Assembly (NCBI GenBank): GCA_028023455.1
Contig: JAQFVV010006221.1
Location: 5,065,011 to 5,129,010 of the forward strand
Source of the DNA: Epiperipatus broadwayi
Lineage: Eukaryota; Onychophora; Udeonychophora; Euonychophora; Peripatidae
Length of the DNA: 64,000 bases
Direction of reading: 5' to 3'
The notes below the pieces were generated by a model. It searched no databases. It was not told the origin of the DNA and saw only the letters and a list, made by a program, of their open reading frames with translations. The translations under genes were made by a program, and so were the position numbers. This document shows positions 1-12,063 of this stretch, in pieces. How positions within the stretch are numbered: the stretch's first letter is position 1; each line of letters opens with the position of its first letter.

Positions 1-354
1 ACAACTGGCTCAGGTGAACATGACAGTACTTCATAGGATAATCATTTTTGTCAATACAGCAAACATGAATAATCATTTACCTTTAATCAAAAACAAAAAA
101 AAAGTAAAATAGACATCTATTTCTGTATCACAATTATATAAACATTGATGCTAGAGCATCACTGCATAAGGACTAGCAACAACTTTATATTACAATCATA
201 ATTGGATTAGTCCTGAATATTTTACATATTTTAACCATGGACATATACAAAAAAAAAAATTAATTAATAAAAAAAAAATACATTAAAACAAAAATATATA
301 AAAAAAAATATTGATGGACATTTGTGAATTAAAAAAAAAAAAAATATATTTAAA
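1..354. other. AT-rich low-complexity sequence, no gene seen
   Basis: A/T runs and short A-tracts dominate, especially positions 240-350. I see no coding or structured RNA signal. The A-rich stretch ends where LINE-like coding sequence begins near 355, so part of it may be old insertion flank. Confidence 0.5.
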
Positions 355-880
355 GACAAGTTATCATTGAAATCTATGATAACATTAAAGGGATTTAGAT
401 ATTTGGGTAATTGGCTGAATAAGGATGAAAAATGTGTAGATGAAGTTAAAATAATAGCATTGGCAAATGAGGCATTTATTAAGTGGAGTGTACTAATGTA
501 TGGTTGTAAAACATGGACAGTGAGTAATAAAATTAGAAATCAATTGAAAGCCTTTGAAATGTAGACATAGAGAAGAATGGAAAAATCATTTGGATGAATA
601 AAATAACAAATAAAGTTTTAAAAAGAGTAAATGAAAAAAAATTGATTGAGAAAATAAGAGAAAGAGAAACTAGGCAACATATGTTAAGAAAAAGTTAAAG
701 TTTAATGAAAGATGTTTTGGAGGGAATGGTGAGTCAAAGTAAGAAGAAAAGACAAAACAGATTAACTTTGTTGGATGATACAAGAGATGAGAAAAGTTAC
801 ATGGAAATGAAGAGCTGGGCAATGAAGAGAATGGAATGTATGAATTGATGATATGACTACTCTCTGGACTTGTCCATTTG
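355..880 (+). pseudogene. 3' fragment of a non-LTR retrotransposon ORF (RTE-like endonuclease-reverse transcriptase)
   Basis: The reading frame opening near 367 gives a 65-residue segment with FRYLGNWLNKDEKC, an internal deletion, then YGCKTWTVSNKIRNQLKAFEM. This is the thumb/C-terminal part of LINE reverse transcriptases that follows the palm (pattern YLGsW...KdgKc...R...A..aF then LYGcetWTl...R.qleaFEmw). Beyond 564 the homologous frame continues with stops and frameshifts (RRMEKS, KVLKRVNEKKLIEKI-like, then an R/K-rich segment) to about 840. The RT palm and endonuclease are absent, so this is a 5'-truncated dead copy. Family assignment rests on motif recognition; RTE-like is likely, and another clade with the same C-terminal signature is possible. 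Confidence 0.7.
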
Positions 881-3350
881 GCAGAATATTATTGATGATG
901 TTTATCATTCAATTTTGATGGATTGTAATATTTTATATTTACTTTATATATTTTATCTTAGGACTATTAATAAAATGTAATAAGAAAATCTTACCAATTT
1001 TTTAATTATTTGTGATCACATTTTATGTCTTTCAAAATCCTTCATATATGTGGAGACATGATTTCACATGGCTTTGAATTTATAAAACTGTTCAGTAAGC
1101 CAGTCTTCTGAATAACTTCAATTCAGAAGAATATCAGAAAATGTATAGTTTATGTAACTTCCATTGCAATTACTCAGTTTGATTGACTCCTGGTCCACTT
1201 TCATATGCTTTGGAAGATTTAATGGCTAAAGCTGGATTGATTTTAAATATGATTTCAAATATCAGCTGACCAAGATCCAATATTATTCCTTTTCATGTTT
1301 TATATATGCACATATTTTATTTCTTTTTATCCTATTGTTTTAGCAGATGAGCCTTTTGTAAATGTATGTCCCAGATAACATCAAATACCTTCCAAAAGTG
1401 ATGATCTTATCTTCAAATATTTATTATATTATAGAGCAGATTTAGGGTATTCTCTTTATGGCTAGATAGCTACATTGTGGTAAGGTTAGAATGAAAACCT
1501 ACCAGAAGCTTAATCAGACATGACAAAGATAGTCATATTCACCATCATTGTAGAATCTTTGGTATAATAGTTACTGAACTTTATAGGCTAATGTATCAGC
1601 ACTAGTTTCAGTTTTTGGCATTTTACATCAGCATACTGTTTTCTTCAGCCTTTGTTGGTGTTTTCATTCCGGATTCAAAAAGGAGATCCCAAAGATAAAG
1701 CAAGATCCTATACAAAAGATTTTTAGCTCTTTCATATATTTAATTAATTAATTAAAATATCTGCATTTCATGTTTTAAATTTATTTTACTCATGATTTTT
1801 ATTTCATTTAATTTAACTAAAATAATGAGAAATCAATATTATAAAACTTTGTCTTTTTCTCCCCTATTTATTGCTTTTTATACATATGTATATTGATATT
1901 GTGGCCAGATTCAGTACATCTTACAATTATTTCATAAGAAAATGTTAATTATTAATGTAATGTTTAAAAAAGGACAGTTATCATGAACATTTGATTCAGT
2001 AAATAGATTGCTGATAAGAAAAAGCGTTTCTGAATGGATTTTCAAATGAGTAAAAGAAAAAAAACTATGTAATTGGAAAAGGTTCTACTGTACCACATAA
2101 GTGCTCAAATTTCAATTATTCTTAATAGCAATTATTTGGATAATTTTATATAGAAGATGAGAAAAAAATGAAAACACCTGTGATATCTTTATTAATAAAA
2201 TCTAGGGTACCAATTAAATAAATTTCTTTTATTATAGATGGGCTGAATTACATGATATTTAAATAGTATCTAGAGTAATGTTACACTATTTCTGATGGAG
2301 GAGTTTTTTATGAGAAGTTGGTGAAAAATATCTACTATTTATTCTTCAAAATGACCAACAGTTTCAATATTTAAATTAGGTAATGGTTGTTGAGGTAATA
2401 GGAGACTTTAATATCCCATATCCCACAATCATTAATCAGTACTGATTTACTATGCACTCATGACCATTTTGAATTATAAGAACAACCCAAAACCCAGGCA
2501 GACATATCCAAGCATATGATAATTGTTTTTTTTAATTATTATTGATGAAAATGGTGATTTTGTAATGAATGGTTGGATCACGACAATGTATAGATTCATT
2601 GATGTCATTTATTGCTTGGATGTGTCATCCAGGATTTTGGGCAGTTCTCATAATTCAAAATGGCTGTGACTGCATACTAAATCAGCATCCATTAATCTAT
2701 AATTACAGCATTATTTGATATCATGGAAGATGGTAATTGGACCCAATGATTTCCACCTGAAATGTACCCAATTCTTCAAAACATCAATCAATTTCATTTT
2801 GCAATATGTACATACAGAATAATAAAGCAATAAAACAATGTTATGGTTATGCAATTCACCATTATGTTTCTTATTTGGGAGAAAGTATGTTAGTTACTGG
2901 AATTCTTTTGGCGATAACAACTTAATGTTTACAAAAGTGTAAATGATTATTCATTTGATATGAAATATTTTAGATCATTTCCTGTTCAGTTTTCATGCTC
3001 ACATCAACACTACTTCATCCACTGCAACACAAGGAATTAGTGGCTTTGAATTGGCAGCTCAGCCACAAGTGTTCTGGTTTGAACTTAATAATAAATTATT
3101 TTGGCAAAACTGAAATAATTTCTTCTATTGTGGTTTTATATTTTTTGGATACACTTTTTTCTAGTGTCTGCAAATGCCTTTCAGCACTATTTCTGATTAT
3201 GGTTCTAGCAGATTTCAAGATTGAGCAGATTCAGTTTCGCTGAAAGTGACAATTCAGATATGCCAGTGGAATTTGTTGAAAGTGGAAATTAACTTCTTCA
3301 GATTACTTCTTACAATCTTAAAACTTTTAGAAATATGTTGGATTATCGTT
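881..3350. other. No recognisable feature
   Basis: AT-rich sequence with scattered short ORFs. The longest (82 codons at 2995-3243 and 144 codons at 3246-3680) have hydrophobic, low-complexity composition, no recognisable domain, and run into a repeat fragment at 3358. I do not call them genes. Confidence 0.5.
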
Positions 3351-3357
3351 AAATACT

Positions 3358-3490
3358 GGATGTCTAGAAAATTTTACTTTTCCAAATATAAACAATTGTT
3401 AGTAATAAATAACACACAAAATTTAATGATAGATGAGGAGGAAAGTCCATTACCACATTTAACATATCATCATCACAAACCTTCACTTAA
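3358..3490 (-). repeat. Fragment of foldback retroposon family D
   Basis: Positions 3358-3420 resemble the left arm of the family D element at 25148-25575 (gatgtct-tagaaaa-ttt-actttt...ccaaata...caa-tgttagtaata), and 3465-3485 has the catcatcacaaaccttca motif that also closes the copies at 5.9 kb and 25.55 kb. The copy is diverged and lacks a clear second arm or TSD. Confidence 0.4.
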
Positions 3491-3699
3491 AACTGCTGTC
3501 TATTTTTTGAAAAAAAATATATATATATTGATATATATTTCCATTTTTGTATATGTCAAAAACATAGCCCTAATACTACCTGGTATTCAAGTTATATTGT
3601 TCACCTCTGGTATATGTGTACAAATAAACATTTTGTATTGTCAAAATAAAAGTCATAGATCACATGACCCTATCTCTTAAGCTTGTAAGTTATAAACAA

Positions 3700-4010
3700 T
3701 GAGGATTGCCAATTCCTCTACAACCTTTATGATAAATGCTTAGCCAGAGCCAGCACTTAAAATATCTCTGTCAGGAACCCCCCCCCACCAAACCCCTGAC
3801 CATGGTTTCATGCTTGGGCACTCCTCAGAGAGGTGTCAGGGTAGGTTCAGACCCTAGATCTAAAAATACCAACCCAAAGTCAAGCACTTAACTACTATTG
3901 AGCGGAAAATCTGAAATTTTCAGACATCTACATGTCTTCAAACCCAGCTATCCAATTCAAATAGCTATATGGGGCTGATAGATCTTCAGCCATACCATAT
4001 ATTAAACATT
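3700..4010 (-). mobile_element. Family C ribozyme-bearing retroposon copy
   Basis: About 300 bp shared with the interior of the foldback at 46128-46480: both carry a segment reading (minus strand) a tRNA-like stretch, then ...aggtct..., then a hammerhead ribozyme. On the plus strand the shared blocks are the acctctgagg/tcaggg region near 3780-3840, gaaaatctgaaattttcagac at about 3905-3925, and tcaaatagctatatggggctga at 3957-3978. Only one arm is evident here. TSDs were not found, so the exact ends are uncertain. Confidence 0.6.
3792..3834 (-). ncRNA. Hammerhead ribozyme, type I, complete core (family C)
   Basis: Minus-strand order: stem I ACCUCU (3834-3829), core CUGAGGA (3828-3822), stem II GUGC-CCAA-GCAU (3821-3810), GAA (3809-3807), stem III ACCAUGGU (3806-3799), cleavage-site C (3798), stem I' AGGGGU (3797-3792). 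Stem I pairs over 6 bp with one G.U. Stem II pairs over 4 bp (first pair G.U) with a CCAA loop. Stem III is a minimal ACC/GGU hairpin. All invariant residues of the family are present (CUGANGA, GAA, U-H). Cleavage is predicted after C at 3798. This is the best-formed copy in the window. Confidence 0.82.
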
Positions 4011-4696
4011 TTAAACATTTTGTATGCTTGGTCAGATGTAAATATGCATGAATCCACAGATTTTCATATATACTTACATAAATGCTTTAATGAATTAAAA
4101 AACTTTTTGTTTCACTCAATTTTAACTTCGAGACAGACTGTACTTTATAAATATAATCAATTATTTAAACAGAAGTACAGATTCTGATTATAAATTTATT
4201 AGTAACAATTTTAGACCAAAAGACCCACCCCTGCATCTTACAAATAATTACCATTAGCATTGTTTTTTAATGCCAAAATAATTACGATGATTATTTCATA
4301 AATAATTCACAACCTTAATGTGATCAAAACTCCAAATAGATAGGAAGAAGAAATGTGGAACGATTGTATGGTAATAAAAATTGGAGAACTTTTTTTTTGC
4401 CCTCAAGTGTATTTTTTTTTATGTAGGCGTATTCAAAAATCACTTAACTGTATTTTATGAAAATAAATAACGATACTATTTAACTTTTTTTTTTTTTAAC
4501 AAAAAAAAAAAAAACAATTTTTCTTTTATATATTGAAAAGTGTAAAATAATTTATCTAAATGTTAAGTTACAAATGAATATAAAAGTCAAATAATAGCAA
4601 CCAGTAAGATAAAAAAATTAGTACTCAAAATCAAATTTTATTAACTTCTTCCGATAGATGAAAGCTATTTAAAATTACATATACTCTATATATAAA
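4011..4696. other. No recognisable feature
   Basis: AT-rich sequence with homopolymer runs near 4390-4515. A 72-codon ORF at 3969-4187 overlaps the end of the family C copy and has no recognisable motif. Confidence 0.5.
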
Positions 4697-4848
4697 TATT
4701 TGAAAATCAGGCACTCTTCACAAACCTGGGAGCTTAATTGTAAATATGGGGGAGTTTGAACTCAGATTTTCAAGCACCCTTCAACTATCCACACTATCTC
4801 ATACAACCAATACACATGACCACACACATGTAGAAAAGATAAATGATC

Positions 4849-4890
4849 ACTAATATACGTATTTCATGCTAAACCAGCACTCATCTTGGT
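4849..4890 (-). ncRNA. Degraded hammerhead ribozyme, left arm of family B
   Basis: Minus strand reads ACCAA, then GAUGA, then GUGC-UGGUUUA-GCAU, GAA, AUACGUAU, A, UUAGU. Relative to the family consensus, two bases (CU) are missing from CUGAUGA, so cleavage activity is unlikely. Stem II, GAA and stem III are intact, and stem I has a mismatch. Confidence 0.6.
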
Positions 4891-5074
4891 CCAGATTATC
4901 ATCTCCCACACATATAAATAATCAGTGCTCAGTTTATATTAAGATAGCAAATTTTCATAATTTAATGGAGGTTGGAGTAGATTGAAACCTGTCCATTAAA
5001 GTATGAATATTTGCTATCTTAATATAAACTGAGCACTGATTATATATATGCGTGTGTAGGAGATGATAATCTGG

Positions 5075-5118
5075 ACCAACCAATGAGTGCTGGTTTAGCA
5101 TGGAATACGTACATTGGT
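5075..5118 (+). ncRNA. Degraded hammerhead ribozyme, right arm of family B
   Basis: Reads stem I ACCAA, CCAAUGA (consensus CUGAUGA with two changes), stem II GUGC-UGGUUUA-GCAU, GGA (consensus GAA), stem III AUACGUAC, A, stem I' UUGGU. Stem I still pairs over all 5 bp (ACCAA/UUGGU) while the core is mutated. The copy helps define the family B consensus but should be inactive. Confidence 0.6.
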
Positions 5119-5216
5119 AATTATTTATCTTTTCTACATGTGTGTGGTCATGTGTATCAGTTGTAAGAGATGTGGATAGTTGAAGGGTGCTTAAAAATCT
5201 GAGTTCAAATCCCCTA

Positions 5217-5694
5217 TATATACTATATATAAATTTTAGTTTTTTAAGTATTTTTGCAATGTATTGGCATAGTTATGAGTCATAAATGTGTATTTACAAT
5301 GAACTATTAATAAAATGACAGAAAATGCAAATGTTATGCATCTTAGTCTACCAGTTGCAATAACATTTCAAGACAGATTTTGATTAGCTGCACACAGTAA
5401 ATATGAGTGACAAAGTATTAAGATAACTAAGAATCAACCTTCAAAACTTTTACTAAATCAAAATTGGCAAAAAAATCAATATATAAATATTATGCATTGT
5501 TCAGTGAACAATAAGCAGTGAGATGTTATTTTGCACAATTGGCCTACATTATTGATCTCCAGACCAGACCCCTCCTCAGATCAAAAATAGTCCATTCTGA
5601 TTTTTATACTTGATTGCCCATCAACAGCCAATTTATTTAAAATAATATTTCAGATTCAACATACGCAGGTAAAAAAACTAGTGAAATATTGCAA
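5217..5694. other. No gene; short ribozyme-like remnant near 5555-5600
   Basis: Mostly AT-rich filler. At 5555-5600 the minus strand has a CUGAGGA followed by GGUC-UGGAGAUC, like the outer parts of family C ribozymes but without stem II and GAA. It is too incomplete to call. Confidence 0.35.
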
Positions 5695-5935
5695 CAAGAT
5701 ACATCTTTGATCTCTTAATTAAAAGAAGAATGGAGAATACACTCGAAACATTGTGTATTTACTAACCTGTGATATCTATTTGTGTGTTATTACTAACAGT
5801 TTGTATTTGAAAGTTTAAATAAAGTTGAAAATTTTCTAGACATTCAACATTTAATGAAAGATGATGTAAATACTCTAACAAACTATTATATCTAATATAC
5901 CATCATCATGAACCTTCAGGTAAATTTACTTCACC
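5695..5935 (+). repeat. Fragment of foldback retroposon family D
   Basis: Shares with 25148-25575 the ordered blocks gaagaatggagaata...cgaaac...tttactaacctgtg, ttactaacagtttg, tttaaataaagttga, tctagacattcaaca, and catcatcatgaaccttcagg. It contains the polyadenylation-like AATAAA motif in tttaaataaag. One arm only, no TSD seen. Confidence 0.5.
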
Positions 5936-6735
5936 AGCTTGTGATTAGAACTCTTGATAACTTTTAGACAAAACAATAGTGACAGATTCCATATAAACTT
6001 TAAAAAAAAGCATTGTTATAAAAAGTTATATAAAATCAATTAAATAAATCAATATAATATAAAATATCTTTATATAATAGCAATAATATATGTAATAATA
6101 ATCATACATAAAAAAACGCTCTTCAGCAAATATTAATTTTGCCTTTTTCACTATGTAAATTAGTGGAAGCATATTGAAAAGGGCAAAAATGAATATTTAT
6201 CAAAAAGAGCTCTTAATGTGATTATACAGATCATCCTGAAGATAACCATGATGGTTCAAATAAGTAATAATGTGATTATAGATCACATTGCCACTCAGAT
6301 AAAACTTCTGGATCCATATCTAATTCTGACAATGGAAATAGTAAAATAAGTTTGAAGAAAATTATCTCCAGTGATAACCTAGAATTCTGCCGAGTGTACA
6401 AAAATAACCATGTAAAAATACCTTGCTTCCATCTCTTATCAAATAAACAAGTTTTAAAACAACTTCATGCAAGAAAAGTTGCACCAGGATTTCAATTTGT
6501 CAATAATCGATGTGATAAAATAACAAAACAGAGAAGATAAGAAAAAAATAATGCATTTCTATAGTACTGGTTCTTAGAAAAAAGAAAGCAAACAAAAAAT
6601 GTGAGAAAATAAAAGAAGTGGTAACAATGGATTGAGATTTCACCGTTAATACTTTATATTTTCTGATATGAAATAATAAATTATTTAATTAAATTGCACA
6701 CTAAACAAAAACTTTTAAAAGTCCACCAACTATAC
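5936..6735. other. No recognisable feature
   Basis: AT-rich sequence. A 62-codon ORF at 6352-6540 shows no family signature. Confidence 0.45.
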
Positions 6736-6747
6736 AAAAGTGTTATA

Positions 6748-6903
6748 CAAACATCACATGACCACCACTTTTTATGCTTGTGTATAACTGTTGTCAAAAC
6801 AGGCAAAACTCACTATATGTATTGCACAAGCCTTCTGGTATCCATTGATTACTCTAGCTTGCTGTGTGTGGCAATACGTATAGTGAGTTTTGTCTGTTTT
6901 AAT
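6748..6903. mobile_element. Family A foldback retroposon, short copy with 12-bp TSD
   Basis: Begins with the family A end (acatcacatgaccacca...), carries the inner inverted repeat acaggcaaaactcactata...tatagtgagttttgtctgt, and is bounded by the exact direct repeat aaaagtgttata (6736-6747 and 6904-6915). The ribozyme segment is deleted. The right outer arm is missing although the TSD is complete, so truncation happened at or before insertion. Confidence 0.75.
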
Positions 6904-6915
6904 AAAAGTGTTATA

Positions 6916-7980
6916 TGTGATTCAACATCTAAATTTATAAGAAAGACTATTAGTTTAAATATTAACAAAGTCAAAGCTTAAACTTTTTTTGTTCTTAAAA
7001 AAAGCTTTATTAATAACAAACTCTGTACAAATATTAACACATTTACAGTAGAATAAATTTGTTACATAGGCAAAAGTATGATGAAACTGCAACCATAATA
7101 GTATGGGTAATACCATAAGTTGTTTAATCCCAATGAAATGTGATCCAAAATTGACAAGTGGCATGCTCTAAAATTACATAACCATGATAATTACATAATC
7201 ATAATGAATTACATAATCATGATGCTTATTAAATTAGGTCATGTGACATCTGACTTTATTATTATTATTTTTTTTAATCATGATAACTGCACTGAAAAAG
7301 AGGCTTTATATTTATTTTCAAGAGTGAAATGTGATAGAAATAAAAGTTTAAGCTATGAAAGAGCACAACTGAGATAGATTGTTGATTGCCAAGTTTTTTG
7401 CTCATGATGTTTCTGGGTAAAAATTTGAGAGAGTAAAGGTATAAGTTAAACCAGTCTTTTTTATTTTTTTAATACATTATATTTTTTAGTATCAAATATT
7501 ATGGAACAGTGCATGAGCCACATAGCTGTTAGGATGTGAGTAATTACAGATGCATTAAAGGGCTGAAGTATTTTTTATATATCTTTAGCAATTGCTTGAG
7601 GTTGATTGTGCACTTATGTAACATAAAGAGGCATATAGATGAGAAATATGGGCAGGTTTAAAAAAATTGTAGCATTTCTTCTGGATATGTATTGCACAAA
7701 ACTCATGTAGGTTCAAGATTTAGTTTCAATTGATCATTAAGAAATATTTGTTTTGGAAGTGTAATAAATTTTTAAAAATTTTCAAACATGATTAAAGAGC
7801 ACAAAGATTTTGGAACTTGGTTAGAGTTTCAGCAACTAATAGCACTGTCCATAGATATTTGGATAGATATTTTATTTAAATCTTTAAATGATATGCTAAT
7901 GAGACTTTGATGTTATACTGATCTTATAGATCAGCATGTTCAACAGCATGATCTACAAAAAAATGATCTTTTGACATATG
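6916..7980. other. No recognisable feature
   Basis: AT-rich, with short ORFs on both strands and no domain signatures. The 69-codon minus ORF at 6955-7164 looks like chance. Confidence 0.45.
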
Positions 7981-7995
7981 AAATTGAAATAAGCA

Positions 7996-8099
7996 TGTCA
8001 AGCACTGGTGGTCGAGAGGTCAGCAACAGCTGCTTTACAAGCAGTTGTCCCAGGTTAGCGGGTTCGCTTCCCGGCTGATGCTATGACACATGAGAAAAA
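7996..8099 (+). mobile_element. tRNA-derived SINE, copy 1
   Basis: Contains a Pol III A-box-like segment (tggtcgagaggt) and a B-box match (gggttcgcttccc), a tRNA-like anticodon arm (gctgc-tttacaa-gcagt), then ctatgacacatgag and an A-tail. It is bounded by the exact 15-bp TSD aaattgaaataagca (7981-7995 and 8100-8114). Total length is about 104 bp, so this is little more than a tRNA-like body plus tail. It moves with help from a LINE. The clean TSD separates it from a functional tRNA gene. Confidence 0.88.
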
Positions 8100-8114
8100 A
8101 AATTGAAATAAGCA

Positions 8115-10219
8115 ATGATTTTGGAAGCGAGATAGCACTAAGTATTGGATTAGTAAGTGTTGCAACATACATTTTGGCTTTATTATATTGTAACGGGATG
8201 GGGTGGTAGGAAGTGGTCACAAAATGGGCTAAACCTGGAATGATGGAAAATCATCATCACTCCCAAGTCAACAATATAATGAAATATCAAATTAATTATT
8301 AAAGTAATGTTTTTTATCACAAAAAATACAAGCAATTAGAGATATTAAAGAGAGCATGAGATCAAGAGATTTCTTATAGATCAGCTAGTCGCTCCTTAAA
8401 GTAACTAAAATAACTATACATCAATCATACATCAACCAGCATTAGCAAAAAGTAAAAATCAGTCTAAATAAGTATGAGTACTAATCAAAACACCATTCAT
8501 TAACATGAATGATCAACAATTAAAATAAATCAGTACAATAAATCAACAGTCAATCTGGTGACTGGATTGGAAATGGGTCTTCTGTATACGAGGCTAACTA
8601 TTGAGCCTTTGCCAGCTTGGGAAATTATTTAAACATAAGTTGGAGGCACAAACTAAGTGTGAATCCATCAGAATACATAACCAGAAAAATCTAAACAATA
8701 ATTCTGGTATATTAAAATATCCTGATCATCTTAGGCCACTTGTAATGGCCAACTAAACTAAAATATAGTGCATGGGCTTTAAAGAGTATTCTCTTTTGCG
8801 CCAACCAGGATGATGACTGATCATCTCTGGATGCCCAAAAGCTCTAAATACATCCCCATTTATATATTCATCCCATGCTCGAATCTAGCTCAAAGAACAT
8901 AAGCTCTATTACTGTTTGTGACAAGAGATGATGGAAACAATTTTTAACAATTAAATACAAGTTTATTAACAATAATAACAAAAAATTGAAATTAAGGTCT
9001 ATAAAAATAAGACTACACACATATAAGCTTTCTGATTTTGATTACTATATAAAATATCAAATAATCACATTGTAATTTACTGATTAATATACAAAATTTA
9101 AGTTACTATATGGTAGTTTACATATAACACACACACATATATATATATACGCACAGCTGTGCATTTTACAATTACGTGAATATATTTCAATTGACATTTA
9201 ATAAATAAATAAAAAAATAATTAAAATTTTATATATGTTATACTTGACTAGCATTGACATATAAACGCGCGCACATACATATGTGTGCTTGTAATTTCTG
9301 AACACATTTGACTTGTTAGAAATAAATATTTTTAAGTGTCACTTTTAAATGATACAAAATACATAGGTTTACATATATGTTCTAATAGGTTTATTCAAAA
9401 CGTGTATTTCAACACAGACGTGCGTTATATTAATCTAATAACACAAATTCAATTTTCTCAAAATAATAAGTGGCATCAATTTTTACCTAAATGGATCTAT
9501 CTGACATGCAATGATATATAAATATGTTCACAGAGGACAGTACCTTTGAGAAATGGACATATTTGAATGGTTATATAATAAATGATTAAAACTTTACATA
9601 TATGAGTGTGTGTATATACACTGACTTTTACCTATTTAAACTCGTTACAATAATATCACATTTTTCATAATTAATTCAATATTGAAAGTATATAGAATCA
9701 TGTTGCTTAATTCTTTCATAAAGTTTAATATCCCCCCCCCCCCCAATGAATTTCTTGACTGCTGATATTTTATTATTTAATATTCTTTCTTTCTTTTTTT
9801 TTTTTTGAGATTACTCTAAAAAAAAAATATTTGTTTTCTCATCAGGTTACTCTTAATTAATTATAGTTTTGAAAAAAAAAAAAAAGAGTATAGTCAATTT
9901 TATGACAGGTCATTTTTTGATAGTTGATTAATTAATTATCAACACCTTTTTTTATGCTTGCATTTAAGTTATATATTCTTCTTTTAAGTCATTTTTTATA
10001 AGGAATTACCAAAACAATTTCTTTAAAAATATATATACATGTCAAATCGTCATTGTTTTAGACATGTGACTCAAGCAAATTATTTACATGTTTTGCTTTA
10101 AGTTATTAATTTATAATTTTAAAAGTCGTTTTAAGAAATATTAAAATAAAATAACTCACTGTATATACATGCGATATGTTTATCTGTGGTTCCCTGCATG
10201 TATAGATGAACAGCAGCAT
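8115..10219. other. No gene; AT-rich with short microsatellites
   Basis: Includes CA/TA-rich patches around 9121-9160 and a C-run at 9732-9744. I found no coding or structured element I can name. A 61-codon ORF at 9336-9521 has no motif. Confidence 0.45.
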
Positions 10220-10242
10220 AAGTACATCAATTTCTGTCAAGC

Positions 10243-10345
10243 GTTGTTAGCCGAGAGGTCATCGCAGCCGCCTTGCAAGCAAGTAGTTGGTTGCAGATGG
10301 TTGTGGGTTCGCATCCCGGCCGATGCTATGACATATGGGAAAAAA
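10243..10345 (+). mobile_element. tRNA-derived SINE, copy 2
   Basis: Same family as copies at 39.6, 8.0 and 22.0 kb: A-box tagccgagagg, B-box gggttcgcatccc, tail ctatgacatatggg plus A-run. Near-identical flanking repeats (10220-10242 and 10346-10367, sharing aagtac-tcaatttct-tcaagc) are a 22-23 bp TSD with two differences. It shares the gttgttagccgagaggtcatcgc head with the 39.6-kb copy, so these two form a subfamily distinct from copies 1 and 4. Confidence 0.88.
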
Positions 10346-10394
10346 AAGTACACCAATTTCTTCAAGCTTTTTCTTGGTAAGTTTTTGGTCCATT

Positions 10395-10450
10395 AAAAAA
10401 ATGTAATCCACGTTTGTTGTCATCATCAGGAAGAGGTACAATTCAGGTGA
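10395..10450 (-). repeat. Possible Penelope-type terminal motif
   Basis: Minus strand reads CCUGAUGAUGACAACAAACGUGG followed by an A/T-rich segment, resembling the CUGAUGAUGACUG...GAAAC motif at 13659. GAAAC is altered and stem II does not form. Assignment is tentative. Confidence 0.3.
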
Positions 10451-12060
10451 TTCGTTAGCATGCCATGAGCTTCCTTCTGTCCAGGATTGGCAAGCTGTCT
10501 TCTAGAACATATTTAAGCAGCTAGTTGATCCATTTAAAGTGCCCCTGGCCTCATGAATCAAAACTCTGCAGTAAACTCTGGGGCAGATTCTGGACTGGTA
10601 CTCCCTTAGATCTTCATAGGAGCTCTGTATAATTCTGATAGCTATTATGCTTCTCAAATATATTATTAGCCAAGCCTTCTGGTCAGCTCTTACAAAAACT
10701 GCAAGCTAGACTTCAACAAGCTGCAACAAAATATTATAACCAACTTTGCAGCTGGCTCTGCAGCTAACTCTTCTGCTGACCACTTCTCAGAAAATTGAAG
10801 CCAAACTTGCTGATATTTTTTATCAGACCTTTTTATAATCTTGGTTGGGTCATGTGATAAAAACACAGTGACTGTTTTCAATCTGTCTAATCCTTTTGAA
10901 AACAAGTTTGAAGTTTTATCAAAGTGCAGTATGCATGTTTTTACTTAGATAATAGAAATTTACAAATTAATTAAAAGATTTCAAAAATTGACATTTTTAC
11001 AATTATCAGAAAACATGCTTATTATTAAATTTCAAAATCACAATTACAAATAATAATACTTATTAGAGCTTTTTAAAATATTTATTTCAAAATGAAATTT
11101 CATTCTAAACCCAGAGTTATTTAACCTTTTATTTATTATTTTTATTCCCAGTAAATGTAGAAAATATCTACAAAAATTTATGTCTATGTTTATTTCTACT
11201 TTTCCTTTATTTTACATATAAATGTGCACACACACTATATTATTATGTGCTATGTAACCCAACTGGTTACAATATATTGCAAAAGATTTGGGGCTTACAC
11301 TCTTGTAATTCCCCAAAGATATGAATCATGATATATATATTTTTCTTGAAGGCAAGCAAAATAAATAATAGAGTTCTACAATTAATAAAAATACTTCATC
11401 ATTACTGATGGCAGCTATCCATGGCATGCCAATTTCTTAACAATTTATTCTATTAGTTCAATTTTAGAACTGCATTATAAAATTTAATAAGCTTAAATAT
11501 CATTAAGATTCCAACAATACATTGTGAATACAATTTTATTAACAATCCAGAGCTTTGCAAAGATCTAATAACAAAATAGACAAGTCTTCATTTGAGTTTG
11601 AAAATCTATATTTATATATAAAATAACCCCAGTGCATAATGCTATACTGAAATAAATATACAAATATTAAACATTAAATCACCCCACATGGTTAAGAAAT
11701 CCAGTACCACCCTCTGTGAACTAATATATAAATACATTAGAGTTCGTATTTCAAAATAGCCAGTTCAAAATGAACACAATAAGCAGTTTCTAACCAAATG
11801 GACCCGGTTCAAATGCCGTCCAATGAGGGTGCAGAACCGTCATATATATATATAGTATAAACAAATATTTTTCAAACATGAAGAAAAAATTTAGTATAAT
11901 GCATAATACAATATTTTACATAAAAGCACATTATTTTATAATTTAAAACCAAAAAATAATTTCTGTGATTTTTTTCCAATTTTGGAAAAAGTTTCTTTTC
12001 AATGATTCACTGAACTAAGCTACTTTTTATAAAATAACATTCAGATTCAAATTTTACTAA
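10451..12060. other. No recognisable feature
   Basis: Slightly higher GC at 10450-10900 but no reading frame with a recognisable domain. The 71-codon minus ORF at 10690-10905 has no motif. The remainder is AT-rich filler. Confidence 0.4.
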
Positions 12061-12063
12061 GTA

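Larger units (their letters stand above)
4697..5216. mobile_element. Family B foldback retroposon, both arms present
   Basis: Large inverted repeat. The left arm runs inward from about 4735 and its complement runs to about 5215; the arms share ttcaagcacccttcaactatc, the acacatgaccacacacatgt block, and aatcagtgctcagtttatat. The spacer is near 4970-5000 (aatggaggttggagtag). Each arm carries a decayed hammerhead ribozyme. Approximate direct repeats, atatactctatatataaat at 4677-4695 and atatactatatataaat just after the right arm, could be a TSD with one 2-base difference. No protein is encoded. Confidence 0.75.

Noticed and set aside
3246-3680. 144-codon ORF as a gene
   Set aside because: Low-complexity hydrophobic sequence, overlaps a repeat fragment, and shows no domain or codon signal.
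7996-8099. Functional tRNA gene
   Set aside because: A and B boxes are present, but the acceptor stem does not pair and a 15-bp TSD plus A-tail mark it as a SINE. The same holds for the other three copies.
10169-10396. 75-codon plus-strand ORF and the overlapping minus-strand ORF at 10259-10441
   Set aside because: Both are frames through the tRNA-derived SINE at 10243-10345; no independent coding evidence.
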